This document shows positions 8,470 through 18,216 of a DNA stretch of 64,000 bases, piece after piece (positions within the stretch are counted from its first letter, which is position 1; each line of letters starts with the position of its first letter). The DNA comes from Rhizobium sp. WYJ-E13 (GTDB lineage: Bacteria > Pseudomonadota > Alphaproteobacteria > Rhizobiales > Rhizobiaceae). Under the pieces are notes generated by a model. The model had not been told where the DNA came from, made no database searches, and saw only the letters and a list, made by a program, of their open reading frames with translations. The stretch covers positions 3,847,501 through 3,911,500 of the forward strand of contig NZ_CP076853.1 in the NCBI RefSeq assembly GCF_018987265.1, in the 5' to 3' direction. The translations under genes were made by a program, and so were the position numbers.

Positions 8470-11400
8470 TCAGCTTGGAGATTGCTGGGATCCGACCGGA
8501 TATCCCTCGTGGGGATTGGCGACTTCGCTGCCGTTTATGGACAGAGTGTAGCCTTCAGCATTGGACGCTTTTGAGACCGAAATGCGGTATTTGCTTCCGC
8601 CGCGCTTGATCTCTGCCGTAAACCCGTCCCAATTGGAAGGCAACGACGGGTTCACAAAAAGTTGTCCACCCTTTAGCCGGATACCGAGGATGCCTTCTAC
8701 CGCCGCGCGGTAGAGCCAGCCGGCCGAACCCGTGTACCAGGTCCAGCCGCCACGCCCGATATAGGGATCGTCCCCGTAGACATCGGCCGCTACGACGTAG
8801 GGCTCGACGCGGTACCGTTCGGCCGCCGCCTTATCAAGCGAATGGGTGATCGGATTGAGGATCTGGAAGCAACGCAGCGCGTCGTCCCCCCGTTTCAACT
8901 TTGCCAGTGCCATGACCACCCAAGTCGAGGCATGTGTGTATTGGCCACCGTTCTCGCGAACGCCGGGCGGATAGGCCTTGATATAGCCTGGATCCTTTGA
9001 CGACTTCTCAAAAGGCGGCGTGAATAGGCGGATGACCCGCGCCTCCTCATCCACCAACTGGGCGAGCACCGCATCCATCGCTTTGGCGGCCCGCTCTGAA
9101 TCGCCTTCGCCCGAAAGCACACTCCAGGACTGGGCGATTGAATCGATCTGGCATTCCAGGTTTTCCTTCGATCCGAGCGGCGTGCCGTCGTCGAATGTGC
9201 CGCGACGATAATAACCGCCATCCCACCCAGCGCTTTCGAGCGCCCTCTTGAGTTCGGTGAGGCGGGTCCTCCAGCGTTCGGCACGGACCCTGTCGCCTCG
9301 TTCTTCGGCATATGGGACGAAAGAGCGCAGTGTGCCGGCAAGGAACCAGCCGAGCCAGACACTCGTGCCCTGGCCGCCGATGCCGACTCGGTTCATGCCG
9401 TCATTCCAGTCGCCGCCGAGGAAGAGCGGCAGGCCGTTCGTGCCCTTGCGGGCAACGGCGAGATCGAGCGCTAGGGCCGCATGTTCGTAGACGCTCGCGG
9501 TATCCTCGGACTTCTCCGGCGTGGAGAAGGAGTCGTGCTGACCTTCCAGCAGCGCCGGGCCTTCAAGGAAGGGAAGCTGCTCGTCAAGCACGCTCCTGTC
9601 GCCACTGACGCTGCAATAGTGATCGATCGCATAAGCGAGCCATACAACGTCGTCGGAAATCATGGTGCGCACGCCGGCGCCCGTTCCCGGCAGCCACCAG
9701 TGCTGCACGTCGCCTTCGCGGAACTGACGCGAGGCGGCGTTGACGATCTGGCGCCGCGCAAGCACAGGTTCCTGCAGCACAAAGGCGAGCGTATCCTGCA
9801 ATTGGTCGCGGAAGCCGAAGGCACCACTCGCCTGATAGAAGGCGGTGCGGGCCATGATGCGGCAGCCGAGGCTTTGATAGGGCAGCCAGGCATTGACGAG
9901 ATTGTTCATGCCCTGATCCGGCGTCGAGATCTGCAGCTTGCCAGTGAATTCCTGCCAGAAGCCCTCGTTCGCCTGCACCGCCTCATCGAACGAGCGCTTT
10001 CGAACATCGGCAAGCAGCGCGCGCGCGGCCTCTTCCGTGGGCGCATCCCCCAGGAAGAAGGTGACGTCGCGCTCTTCGTCGGCGCCGAGCTCGATATCGA
10101 TTGCAAGGATCGCTGCTGGATCGCCGTCCAGGTCCGTGGAGCCGGAGAGAGCCGCCGCTGCAGTCACGGCGAAAGGCGCCTCAATCGTCCCGGTTTTGCC
10201 AAGAAACTCACGACGACTTGCTGAGAAACTCGAAACCTTCTCGCTCGCGGCGAAGAAGGCGGTACGGCCTGAATAATCGATGCTGTAGGGGTTCGTAGCA
10301 AACAGCGCCCCTGTCTCCTCGTCGCGTTTCGACAGGATGAAGGAGGCGGTCTTCTGCGCATTATTCCCAAGGACCCATTCGACATAAGCGTAGAGCCGAA
10401 GCTTGCGGCTTTCCGAGCCTGTGTTGCGCAGCCGCAGGCGCTGCAGCTTCACCGGCTTCTCGCGACACACCGTCTGCGTCACTTCCAGCGCAATTTCATG
10501 CTGCATGCTGGAGAAAGTGGAATAGCCGAGACCATGCCGCGCCTCGAAGCGAATGTCGTTGCGACGGGAAAGCGCTGCAAAGGGCGTCATGACCACCCCG
10601 CTTTCAAGATCCACTATGTAGAGTGCTTCGCCGGAACGGTTGATGACTGCATCGTTCGACCAGGAGGTGAGCTGATAATCGCGCGAATTGACGCTCCAGG
10701 TGAAACCGGCACCTTCCGCCGACACATGGAAGCCGAACTGGTCGCTCGAGATGACGTTGATCCATGGCTGCGGCGTCGCCCGCCCACCTGGCAGGCGTAT
10801 GACATATTCACGGCCGTCGCGGGCAAAGCCACCGATTCCGTTCCAGAAGTCGAGATCCCCTTCCTCCGCAATGGAGACGGTCTTGATAGCCGGGGCCGGC
10901 TGGGGCGGTATGCGCTTGACCGGCATCCCCGCGCGCTCGGTCTTTTCTGTCTCCTCAAGCTCTTCCTTGCCGAGCGCAAACAGCATGAGGGCTCGGTTGA
11001 TCTGATCGACCACCTTGCCGTTCCTGGCATGCAGCGTCACACGCGAGGCAGCAATCAGTGCCTGATAGGTGCTCTCTTCCATCAGGTCCCTGCGGACCGC
11101 GAAGATGTGCTGGCGCAGACCGTCGGCCTGGCCCATGCGGCGCACGTTTTCGCACATCGCGTCGAGCGCATGCTGCATATCCTGCACATAGGAAGAGGCG
11201 CGTTCGTTCATGATGACGAGATCGGCGGTCACGCCGCGCGAGCGCAGATATTCCTGCGCCAGCAACGCCTCGCGGGCAATCTCGAGATCCATGTCGTCAT
11301 CGATGCGTAGCATGAAGATCGGGAAATCGCCCGAAATTGCCAACGGCCAGAGCGCCGACTGCGACTGCATGCCGGTCCGGACGACCGTGTGATCGCCGCG

Positions 11401-14400
11401 AAGCTGCATGTCCGGATAGACAAGATAACGACCGAGATGCTGGAAGGCCGCCGCCTGCTGCGAGCTGACGCCGACATGGCGCATCTGCGCCTGTGTGCGC
11501 GTCCAGGCTTGAACGAGTTCGTGGTTGAAAGCATCCGGATGGCGATAGCGATCGACGGCCTTGTCCACCTCGACACGATCGGGCGCCGCGATTGTCCAGA
11601 AGATCACGCTGACCTTCTTTCCGGCCGGAACGCGGACCGTACGACGCAGCGACAGGACGGGATCCAGCGTGAAACCGTCAGTGCCTGAAAGCGCCGCACC
11701 CGGATCGAACGCGGCAGCGTTCGCCAGGCTGCGCCCGCGGCCGAGGAACTTGCGCCGCTCGGTTTCGAATTCGGTGTGGCGCGCATCGCCGGCGTTGTCG
11801 ACGATCAGATGTGCGATGCTCATATTCGCTTCGTTCGGGTCGCGCTTGTTGCGCCAGGCGCGGATAACGTCGCCGCGCTTGTCGATCTCCGTCCTCACGA
11901 ACATTCGGGCGAAAGCCGGATGTGCATTGTCCATGTCGTCCGATGCGATCACCGGTTCGAGATAGGAAGTCACTTCGATGAGGCGGTCTTCCGCGCCCAT
12001 ATTGAACAGCGTCAGGCGGCGGGCTTCCGCATCATGTTCGGTGGCGACGATGCATTCGACCTCGCTCGTGATCTCGCCAAGCACCTTGCTGAAGACGGCC
12101 TTCTCATCAGCAAATTCCACCCTGACCGTTTCGCCTTCAACGCTCTTCGGTTCCGCCGTCGCCGACCACCACTCATTGGTCGCCATGTCGCGCAGGAAGA
12201 TGAAATTGCCCCAGCGATCCTCGGTCGGATCGGGTTTCCAGCGGGAGACGGAAAGACCGTTCCAGCGGGCATGACCCGCGCCCGTCGCCGTCAGCATTAG
12301 GGAATAATGGCCGTTCGACAGGAAGACGAGCTCGCGGTCGCGCGATGCTGGATCGGCAACCTTGCGGATGACCGGACGCATGAGTTCGTCCTGGATGGCG
12401 GCGGGGGTAACGGATTCGTCCTTGCCGCTTATGATCGGGATGTCGCGCGGCGCCTTTTCCTGCAGCAGCAGTTCGGCCGCTTCGATGACCGGATCCGAGT
12501 GGAAGAGCTCTCGCAGATGGCCGTCGAAGGCGACGTTGGCGACAGCCGCAATCGACATGCCGTGATGGTGCGCATAGTAGTTATAGACCACCACACATTT
12601 CTTGCCCTCAGGCACTCGTGTCGGCGTGAAATCGACGGCATCATGAAAACCGAACTTGCCGAGAGCGCCGAGCTTGCGAAGCCTCTGCAGGTTTTCGAGC
12701 GCCGCCGCCGGATAATACTGGCTGGCGAGCAGCGAGGCATAGGGCGCGATGACGGCATTGTGGCCGAGACCGCGCTTCAGGCCGAGCGTCGGCACACCGA
12801 AGTTCGTGTATTGATAGTTGAGGTTATGGTCGCGGGCATTGAAAGCCGATTCCGAGATGCCCCATGGGGTACCGAGCTTGCGGGCATGGTTCATCTGCTC
12901 GACGATGACGAGATTGTTGGTCTGGTTGAGAATTCCTCCGCCGCGCTCCTGCATGACGAGTGGGGCCATCAGATATTCGAACATCGAACCGGACCAGGAA
13001 ACCAGCGCGCCACGCGAACCGACCGGCACGACCTGGCGGCCAAGCTTGTACCAATGCTCTGTCGGCAGGTCACCCTTGGCGATGCCGAAGAGTGAGGTCA
13101 GGCGGCATTCGGACGCGAGAAGGTCGTAGCAGGCAGCATCCAGTTCGCCGCTTTCAACACGGTAGCCGATCGACAGCAGGCGACGCTCCGAACGGAACAG
13201 GAAGCTGAAATCCATCGAAAAGGCGAGATCGCGCGCCTTGTCGCGAAGTGCGACGAGGCGCGGACGCAAGGCATCGATATTGGAAAGGTCGAAGGTACTA
13301 TCGGAGATATGTGCCTCGCAGACCTTGACGAGCGACGCCGCCCACAACGTGACCTCTTCCGTCTGCTTCGACTTCACCTCATGATGCAGGTTTCCGGCGA
13401 GATTCTGAATGTCGCGCGCCAGGACCGCGAGGTTGATGACACGGATCGAGGCAAACTCGTGCTCGCGCTTGACCGCGGCAAGCGCGTTCTGGAAGCCGGC
13501 GATGCGCTCTTCCAGACGGCGGCGCAGCGGCCGCACGGTCTTGCGGTCGTCAGGCAGGTCGTCCAACACTTCACCGAGAATGCCGGCCGTATCACCGACG
13601 CCGTCGAGATTGCCTTGGACATGTGCCGAGGGCGCCTCCGCCCAGTCGCGGCAGGCTGAGGAAATGGCAATCAGGTGACCGGCGAGATTACCGCTGTCGA
13701 CCGCCGAAACATAGCGAGGTCCCAGCGTCTGCAGCGTATCGGTGTGATACCAGTTGAAGAGATGGCCACGGAACTTTTCCATGCGGTCGACCGTGGCGAT
13801 CGTCTGCTCCAGGCGCTCGATCGTCTCCTCGAAGGAGAACCAGCCGAAATGACGGCCGGAAATCACGGACAGGAGATAGACGCCGATATTTGTGGGCGAA
13901 GTGCGCGTCGCCACGATGACATGCGGCGTTTCCTGCACGTTGTCGGGCGGCAGATAGTTCTGCTCCTCCGTCGTGAAGGTTTCGAAGTATCGCCAGGTGC
14001 GACGCGCGACCTTTCGTAACTCGTCGGAGACGTCATCCGGCACATGGAGACGATCTTCCGTCTCGGCCGACTGGCTTACATACCAGGCGACGGCTGGTGA
14101 CAGGATCCAGAGGAGCGCGAAGGGAATACCGACGAGGAAGGCGTCGTCGCCTGACAGCGCCGCGAAACCTATCGCCAGGACCGCGAGGACCGGCGCATGC
14201 CACATCGCTTCGTAATAGGAAAGAATGGTGCCCTGCTTGCCGGCCTGGACGCTGGCCGCGGTACGCCACTGGAGCATCAGCCTGTGGCTGACGAACAGGC
14301 GGTATAGCGAACGGCTGATTGCATCCGCCATCATGCAGACAGAGTCGGCGATGAAAATGATGCGCAGCGCCACCTGAGCATTGGCAGCCGTGATATCCGA

Positions 14401-17058
14401 CCAGACGGTATGGAGATGAGCGCTGGCGACGATATCGCTGCTGCGCGGAATGATGCCGCTGATGAGCGACAGGGTGGGCGCCACGAACAGACAGGAGATC
14501 AGCAGGATCTGCCAGATCAGCGCGCCGAACGGCTCCATCAGATACCAGCCGAGCACGGAGGCGAAGAACCACGCGATCGGTGTCAGGGATCGGCGCAAAT
14601 TATCGAACATCTTCCAGCGGCCGAGCGCGGTGACGCCGTATTTCGGGTTGAACATGTAGGGCAGGAGTTGCCAGTCGCCGCGAGCCCAGCGATGCTGCCG
14701 CGAGGCCTCGACCTCATAGCGGACCGGAAAATCTTCGACGAGTTCGAGATCGGTGACGAGCGCGCAGCGCGCCATCGACCCCTCGAGAAGGTCGTGGCTG
14801 AGCACTGAATTCTCGGCGATGCGGCCTTTCAGCGAAGCCTCGAAAGCATCGACATGATAGAGGCCCTTGCCGGTGAACGTGCCCTCGCCGGCAAGATCCT
14901 GATAGACATCCGAAACCGTGAAGACATAGGGGTCGAGACCGCGGTTGATCGAAAAGACGCGCTGGAAGACCGACGCATCCTTGCCGGTCGTCAGCGACGG
15001 CGTCACGCGCGGCTGCAGAATGCCATAACCGACTTCGACCCGACCAGTTTCCGAGTTGATGACCGGCCGGTTGATCGGGTGATGAAGCTTGCCGACGAGC
15101 TTGGTGACGGTATCACGCATAAGGCGGGTATCGGCATCGAGCGTCATGACGTACTTGATATCGGCAGGCACGGTATTGGCGCCTGGCAGGTAGGTCGTGT
15201 CGCGGTCGCCGCGCAGCAGCAGGTTCAGCTCGTGCAACTTGCCGCGCTTGCGCTCCCACCCCATCCATACACCCTCGGACGGATTGTAAAGGCGGCGGCG
15301 ATGTAGGAGATGGAAGCGCGTCCAGCCGTCATAGGCATAACGAGCTGAGAGGTTGGCAATCTCACGGCGTGCATATTCCAGCACTTCCAGATCGTCGGAG
15401 CTTTCCTCCACATCGCTGTCTGGCCAGTCGCTGAGCAATGCAAAATGGATTTCGCCGCGCGGATTGGCGAGATAATGAACCTCGAGATTGCGCACCATCT
15501 CGTCAACGCTGTCACGATTGGAAATCAGACAAGGCACGACGACGAGCGTGCGTGCATCCTCCGGGATGCCCCGCTTGAACTCGTAACCGACGAGCCGCGC
15601 CGGCGTGACGAAGAAGGACAGCACGGTATTGAAGAAGCCGCTTGCACCTTCCGACGCCGGCAGCGAAAATAGGATGAGCAGCAGGGCGATTTCGATCGAC
15701 GCCATGCCGGCATTGGCCATGAACCCGCCGACAACGGCCATGGCGATGATCGTGATCAGCACGACCGGAATGGCGATCGCCATCCAATTGAATTTGCGTA
15801 CGGCGCGGAAGACGTGCTGCGCCAGCGTTGGACGGTAATCCGCGCGCGCTTCGAACTTCAGGCGTTGAGCGCCTGTAATGAAGCCGCCGATATCAGGCTC
15901 GTGTGGCTGCGCCTCGTCGGAATGCCTGACCTCAGCCACCATGTCGACGGCGAGCTGGGCGATTTGCACCTCGCTCAGCGGTGAGCGCCTGGCAAGCTTT
16001 TCGATCTGCCTGCGATAGCTGTTGCGCGAACCGGGATCGAGATCACCGTAGTCGGACTGGTCCCAGAGCAACCTGTCGACATGGCTGACCTGCTCGATCC
16101 AGACCGACCACTCCGTATCGTTGATCTCGCGCAGGCTGCGGATGATATTGCCAGTTGTGACATTGCCGGCAGAGAGGCGGCTATGCTCCGCCATCGTCAC
16201 TTCTTCGCTGTCACGCCCGAGCCGCTCCAGCCGCTGGTCCAACCAGGAGATCGCCAGGCTCGAAGTCTGCGAACCATCACGCATGCGGTAGAGGAACTGC
16301 GTCGAGAAAGTGTTGTCCTCGGCAAGTTCCTCCAGCGTCCTCAGATAGGCGGCAGCCTTTGCGGTGTCGGCCAAGCGAACCAGTACGTCGGCGGCCTCAT
16401 TGGCGCGGCGGCGCATGCCGCGGCTGCGCTCGACTCGGCTCGAAATACGGCGGAGGTTTTCGACCAGCACGTACCGCACCAGGGACGGCAGCGCCCAGAG
16501 CTCGCCAATTCTCAGTGTCTCATGCTGCTGGAAGCCATCGACGAGCGCCCCCAGGCTTTCCTGCGAGATGGTGCTGTGGGTATGGGCGACATAGAGCCAG
16601 GCCAGTACGAGCGTGCGCGGGATTTCGACGCCGCCGACTTTCATGAGCGGCAGCTGTTGATAGAACCGGCGCGGGAAGTCGCGGCGGACTTCCTGAATTG
16701 CCTCCTCGACGAGGTAGTGATTGTCCAGCAACCATTCGGCGGCCGGCGTGATCGCCTCCCCGGCGTCGGCATCGCTCGCAGTCGTTTGGTAAACGCGCAG
16801 GATTTCCTTCTCGTTTTCCTTGTGGCGCGCAAAAAAATCGAACGCCGCGAAGGCTGGCAACTCGCTCACCGTGCCGCAAGCGACACTTTCGCCCATGGCC
16901 CTGATGTCCTCGTTGGACAGATAGGTCGAGCGGATCGAATCGCTGTGGTCGATCTGCCTGTTCTCAGGCTCGTGCGGCGGGTCCGGAGATGGACTTGAAA
17001 TAGCCATGGGTTCGGCCCTGGATCCAAACGGCGTTATGGTTTCGGCTTGGTTCTGCAT
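8470..17058 (-). CDS. ndvB: Cyclic beta-1,2-glucan synthase NdvB
   Basis: Giant inner-membrane enzyme (2,862 residues) that initiates, elongates, cyclises and length-controls cyclic beta-1,2-glucan from UDP-glucose. Membrane segments surround a GT84 glycosyltransferase domain carrying DADT at 641-644 and QHRWARGDW further on. The C-terminal half holds two glycoamylase/GH94-like repeats ending in the phosphorylase domain with DWND at 2550-2553. Length fits the family (about 2,830-2,870). Start chosen at ATG 17058; the ribosome site is weak, and MAISSPSPDP 17 residues later is an alternative. The frame is intact over 8.6 kb. It works with NdvA and OpgC and affects osmoadaptation and host infection in rhizobia. 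Confidence 0.97.
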   Translation of the reverse strand: MQNQAETITPFGSRAEPMAISSPSPDPPHEPENRQIDHSDSIRSTYLSNEDIRAMGESVACGTVSELPAFAAFDFFARHKENEKEILRVYQTTASDADAGEAITPAAEWLLDNHYLVEEAIQEVRRDFPRRFYQQLPLMKVGGVEIPRTLVLAWLYVAHTHSTISQESLGALVDGFQQHETLRIGELWALPSLVRYVLVENLRRISSRVERSRGMRRRANEAADVLVRLADTAKAAAYLRTLEELAEDNTFSTQFLYRMRDGSQTSSLAISWLDQRLERLGRDSEEVTMAEHSRLSAGNVTTGNIIRSLREINDTEWSVWIEQVSHVDRLLWDQSDYGDLDPGSRNSYRRQIEKLARRSPLSEVQIAQLAVDMVAEVRHSDEAQPHEPDIGGFITGAQRLKFEARADYRPTLAQHVFRAVRKFNWMAIAIPVVLITIIAMAVVGGFMANAGMASIEIALLLILFSLPASEGASGFFNTVLSFFVTPARLVGYEFKRGIPEDARTLVVVPCLISNRDSVDEMVRNLEVHYLANPRGEIHFALLSDWPDSDVEESSDDLEVLEYARREIANLSARYAYDGWTRFHLLHRRRLYNPSEGVWMGWERKRGKLHELNLLLRGDRDTTYLPGANTVPADIKYVMTLDADTRLMRDTVTKLVGKLHHPINRPVINSETGRVEVGYGILQPRVTPSLTTGKDASVFQRVFSINRGLDPYVFTVSDVYQDLAGEGTFTGKGLYHVDAFEASLKGRIAENSVLSHDLLEGSMARCALVTDLELVEDFPVRYEVEASRQHRWARGDWQLLPYMFNPKYGVTALGRWKMFDNLRRSLTPIAWFFASVLGWYLMEPFGALIWQILLISCLFVAPTLSLISGIIPRSSDIVASAHLHTVWSDITAANAQVALRIIFIADSVCMMADAISRSLYRLFVSHRLMLQWRTAASVQAGKQGTILSYYEAMWHAPVLAVLAIGFAALSGDDAFLVGIPFALLWILSPAVAWYVSQSAETEDRLHVPDDVSDELRKVARRTWRYFETFTTEEQNYLPPDNVQETPHVIVATRTSPTNIGVYLLSVISGRHFGWFSFEETIERLEQTIATVDRMEKFRGHLFNWYHTDTLQTLGPRYVSAVDSGNLAGHLIAISSACRDWAEAPSAHVQGNLDGVGDTAGILGEVLDDLPDDRKTVRPLRRRLEERIAGFQNALAAVKREHEFASIRVINLAVLARDIQNLAGNLHHEVKSKQTEEVTLWAASLVKVCEAHISDSTFDLSNIDALRPRLVALRDKARDLAFSMDFSFLFRSERRLLSIGYRVESGELDAACYDLLASECRLTSLFGIAKGDLPTEHWYKLGRQVVPVGSRGALVSWSGSMFEYLMAPLVMQERGGGILNQTNNLVIVEQMNHARKLGTPWGISESAFNARDHNLNYQYTNFGVPTLGLKRGLGHNAVIAPYASLLASQYYPAAALENLQRLRKLGALGKFGFHDAVDFTPTRVPEGKKCVVVYNYYAHHHGMSIAAVANVAFDGHLRELFHSDPVIEAAELLLQEKAPRDIPIISGKDESVTPAAIQDELMRPVIRKVADPASRDRELVFLSNGHYSLMLTATGAGHARWNGLSVSRWKPDPTEDRWGNFIFLRDMATNEWWSATAEPKSVEGETVRVEFADEKAVFSKVLGEITSEVECIVATEHDAEARRLTLFNMGAEDRLIEVTSYLEPVIASDDMDNAHPAFARMFVRTEIDKRGDVIRAWRNKRDPNEANMSIAHLIVDNAGDARHTEFETERRKFLGRGRSLANAAAFDPGAALSGTDGFTLDPVLSLRRTVRVPAGKKVSVIFWTIAAPDRVEVDKAVDRYRHPDAFNHELVQAWTRTQAQMRHVGVSSQQAAAFQHLGRYLVYPDMQLRGDHTVVRTGMQSQSALWPLAISGDFPIFMLRIDDDMDLEIAREALLAQEYLRSRGVTADLVIMNERASSYVQDMQHALDAMCENVRRMGQADGLRQHIFAVRRDLMEESTYQALIAASRVTLHARNGKVVDQINRALMLFALGKEELEETEKTERAGMPVKRIPPQPAPAIKTVSIAEEGDLDFWNGIGGFARDGREYVIRLPGGRATPQPWINVISSDQFGFHVSAEGAGFTWSVNSRDYQLTSWSNDAVINRSGEALYIVDLESGVVMTPFAALSRRNDIRFEARHGLGYSTFSSMQHEIALEVTQTVCREKPVKLQRLRLRNTGSESRKLRLYAYVEWVLGNNAQKTASFILSKRDEETGALFATNPYSIDYSGRTAFFAASEKVSSFSASRREFLGKTGTIEAPFAVTAAAALSGSTDLDGDPAAILAIDIELGADEERDVTFFLGDAPTEEAARALLADVRKRSFDEAVQANEGFWQEFTGKLQISTPDQGMNNLVNAWLPYQSLGCRIMARTAFYQASGAFGFRDQLQDTLAFVLQEPVLARRQIVNAASRQFREGDVQHWWLPGTGAGVRTMISDDVVWLAYAIDHYCSVSGDRSVLDEQLPFLEGPALLEGQHDSFSTPEKSEDTASVYEHAALALDLAVARKGTNGLPLFLGGDWNDGMNRVGIGGQGTSVWLGWFLAGTLRSFVPYAEERGDRVRAERWRTRLTELKRALESAGWDGGYYRRGTFDDGTPLGSKENLECQIDSIAQSWSVLSGEGDSERAAKAMDAVLAQLVDEEARVIRLFTPPFEKSSKDPGYIKAYPPGVRENGGQYTHASTWVVMALAKLKRGDDALRCFQILNPITHSLDKAAAERYRVEPYVVAADVYGDDPYIGRGGWTWYTGSAGWLYRAAVEGILGIRLKGGQLFVNPSLPSNWDGFTAEIKRGGSKYRISVSKASNAEGYTLSINGSEVANPHEGYPVGSQQSPS

Positions 17059-17340
17059 TGCTCACGATGACTCTCGCATGAACGGGCCGGTCATCTTCGA
17101 AGTCGGGAAAAGCAGGAAAAACGGACGCTCGGCGCGCTTTGCAGCAACGGACAGACCGGCTTCGGACGTAACTTTGCCAATGGTCATGGCCGACTTATGC
17201 CCTCCCTGCGCAGCCACCCGGAAAAGTTGGACATTCTTGCGATAATTCAAGTCAAAGGACCTTTTTCTCGCTGCCCTTCCGCCGACGTGAAAAAAGCGCA
17301 TGGACAACATCCGTGCGCCTGCACGACGTTCCCGGCACTG

Positions 17341-17448
17341 TCAGCGCCTCACGCCTACTTTCCGGAATGGGCTAAATTGGGTGGGATAGGTAAAACAGGA
17401 TGAGGATGGGATCGGGATGCCGATCAGCCACAGCTGGATGCCTTTCAC
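17341..17448 (-). CDS. Possible micro-protein gene, apparently frameshifted
   Basis: A GTG at 17448 has a textbook GGGAG ribosome site 7 nt upstream and opens MKGIQLWLIGIPIP, the start of a single hydrophobic segment. As written the frame then turns into SSSCFTYPTQF and ends after 35 residues. If one base were restored after the second IP, the frame would read ILILFYLSHPI and stop, giving a 25-residue one-helix membrane peptide of a type I recall from Rhizobium genomes. Either a mutated gene or a coincidence. The rest of 17059-17567 shows no other gene and should include the ndvB promoter. Confidence 0.35.
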   Translation of the reverse strand: MKGIQLWLIGIPIPSSSCFTYPTQFSPFRKVGVRR

Positions 17449-17567
17449 AACTATTCTCCCTAAACAACACCGAAGTGCCAGGAGAATGCCAGCGCATCCC
17501 AATTGTTCCGGATAGGCAAATATTCGATCAGACGGCGCGGTCAGCCAGCGCCTTGGACGCGTCGGTA

Positions 17568-17732
17568 TCAGCCGACGACGCCGAAAACCATTGCGACGAC
17601 GAAAAGGAATGCCGCCGTGAAAATCGTTGCATGGATCGCGGTCTGAATCTTGTGCCGCGTGGTGACCGGCTTCTTGGCCGATACGGATCCGTACTGGTTC
17701 ACATGAGTATGCGAAATACCCAGATTTGCCAT
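17568..17732 (-). CDS. Small single-pass membrane protein (54 aa)
   Basis: ATG 17732 is preceded by GGAGG with 7 nt spacing (GGAGGCGACACATG). The 54-residue product has a polar N-terminus (MANLGISHTHVNQYGS, then AKKPVTTRHK) and one clean hydrophobic helix at about 33-53 (ATIFTAAFLFVVAMVFGVV). The reading is intact to TGA. No family recognised; such small helix proteins are common near envelope genes. It lies between ndvB and the peptide-transport operon, on the same strand as both. Confidence 0.7.
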   Translation of the reverse strand: MANLGISHTHVNQYGSVSAKKPVTTRHKIQTAIHATIFTAAFLFVVAMVFGVVG

Positions 17733-17865
17733 GTGTCGCCTCCGTGTGTTTGTTTTTGCGGCCGGACTACCAGCTCACATTTATTTTCTTACATTCTCTA
17801 TAAGGTAGGTAGAGATAAATTTCCGTCCAGAGCAGACGAAAGAGAAAATCCACCCAGGCTTCAGC

Positions 17866-18054
17866 TCAGCAGAGCGTGCGCCATGCCCAAATCCAGGAAC
17901 GCTCTGCAGCGTTGTCGCCCTGGGGTGCGTTGGGGGGTGTTTCGATCAACCGGCGATCCTTTTCCGCCGGGATAGTAACGGAGGCGGTTTCCCTCCGCTC
18001 GGCCTTAACAGGTGGATCGAGGTAACCCATGGTCATCCCACCGAGAAAGAACAT
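17866..18054 (-). CDS. Small hypothetical protein (62 aa)
   Basis: ATG 18054 has a perfect GGAGG at 7 nt spacing (GGAGGTTGAGGCATG). The product begins MFFLGGMTMGYLDPPVKAE, followed by a charged middle and a Trp-containing end (SWIWAWRTLC). No known domain. The strong ribosome site and gene-like N-terminus argue for a real gene; the C-terminal third is less convincing, so a recent frameshift near the end cannot be excluded. Confidence 0.55.
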   Translation of the reverse strand: MFFLGGMTMGYLDPPVKAERRETASVTIPAEKDRRLIETPPNAPQGDNAAERSWIWAWRTLC

Positions 18055-18216
18055 GCCTCAACCTCCATCGATCACGAAAGCTAACGGTCGTTAACGCGAT
18101 CATGACAGAACTAAGGCAGCTGTCAATAGTCTAGTCGAATGGTCGTGTTTTAGGTAACCATTATCCTTAACGCCGACACGGTGCGAGATTTTTCAAAGGT
18201 CTGAAAACATTGGCTT

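Noticed and set aside
17400..17975. 191-codon plus-strand frame in the gene-poor strip after ndvB
   Set aside because: No start signal or domain, and it conflicts with three better-supported small minus-strand genes.
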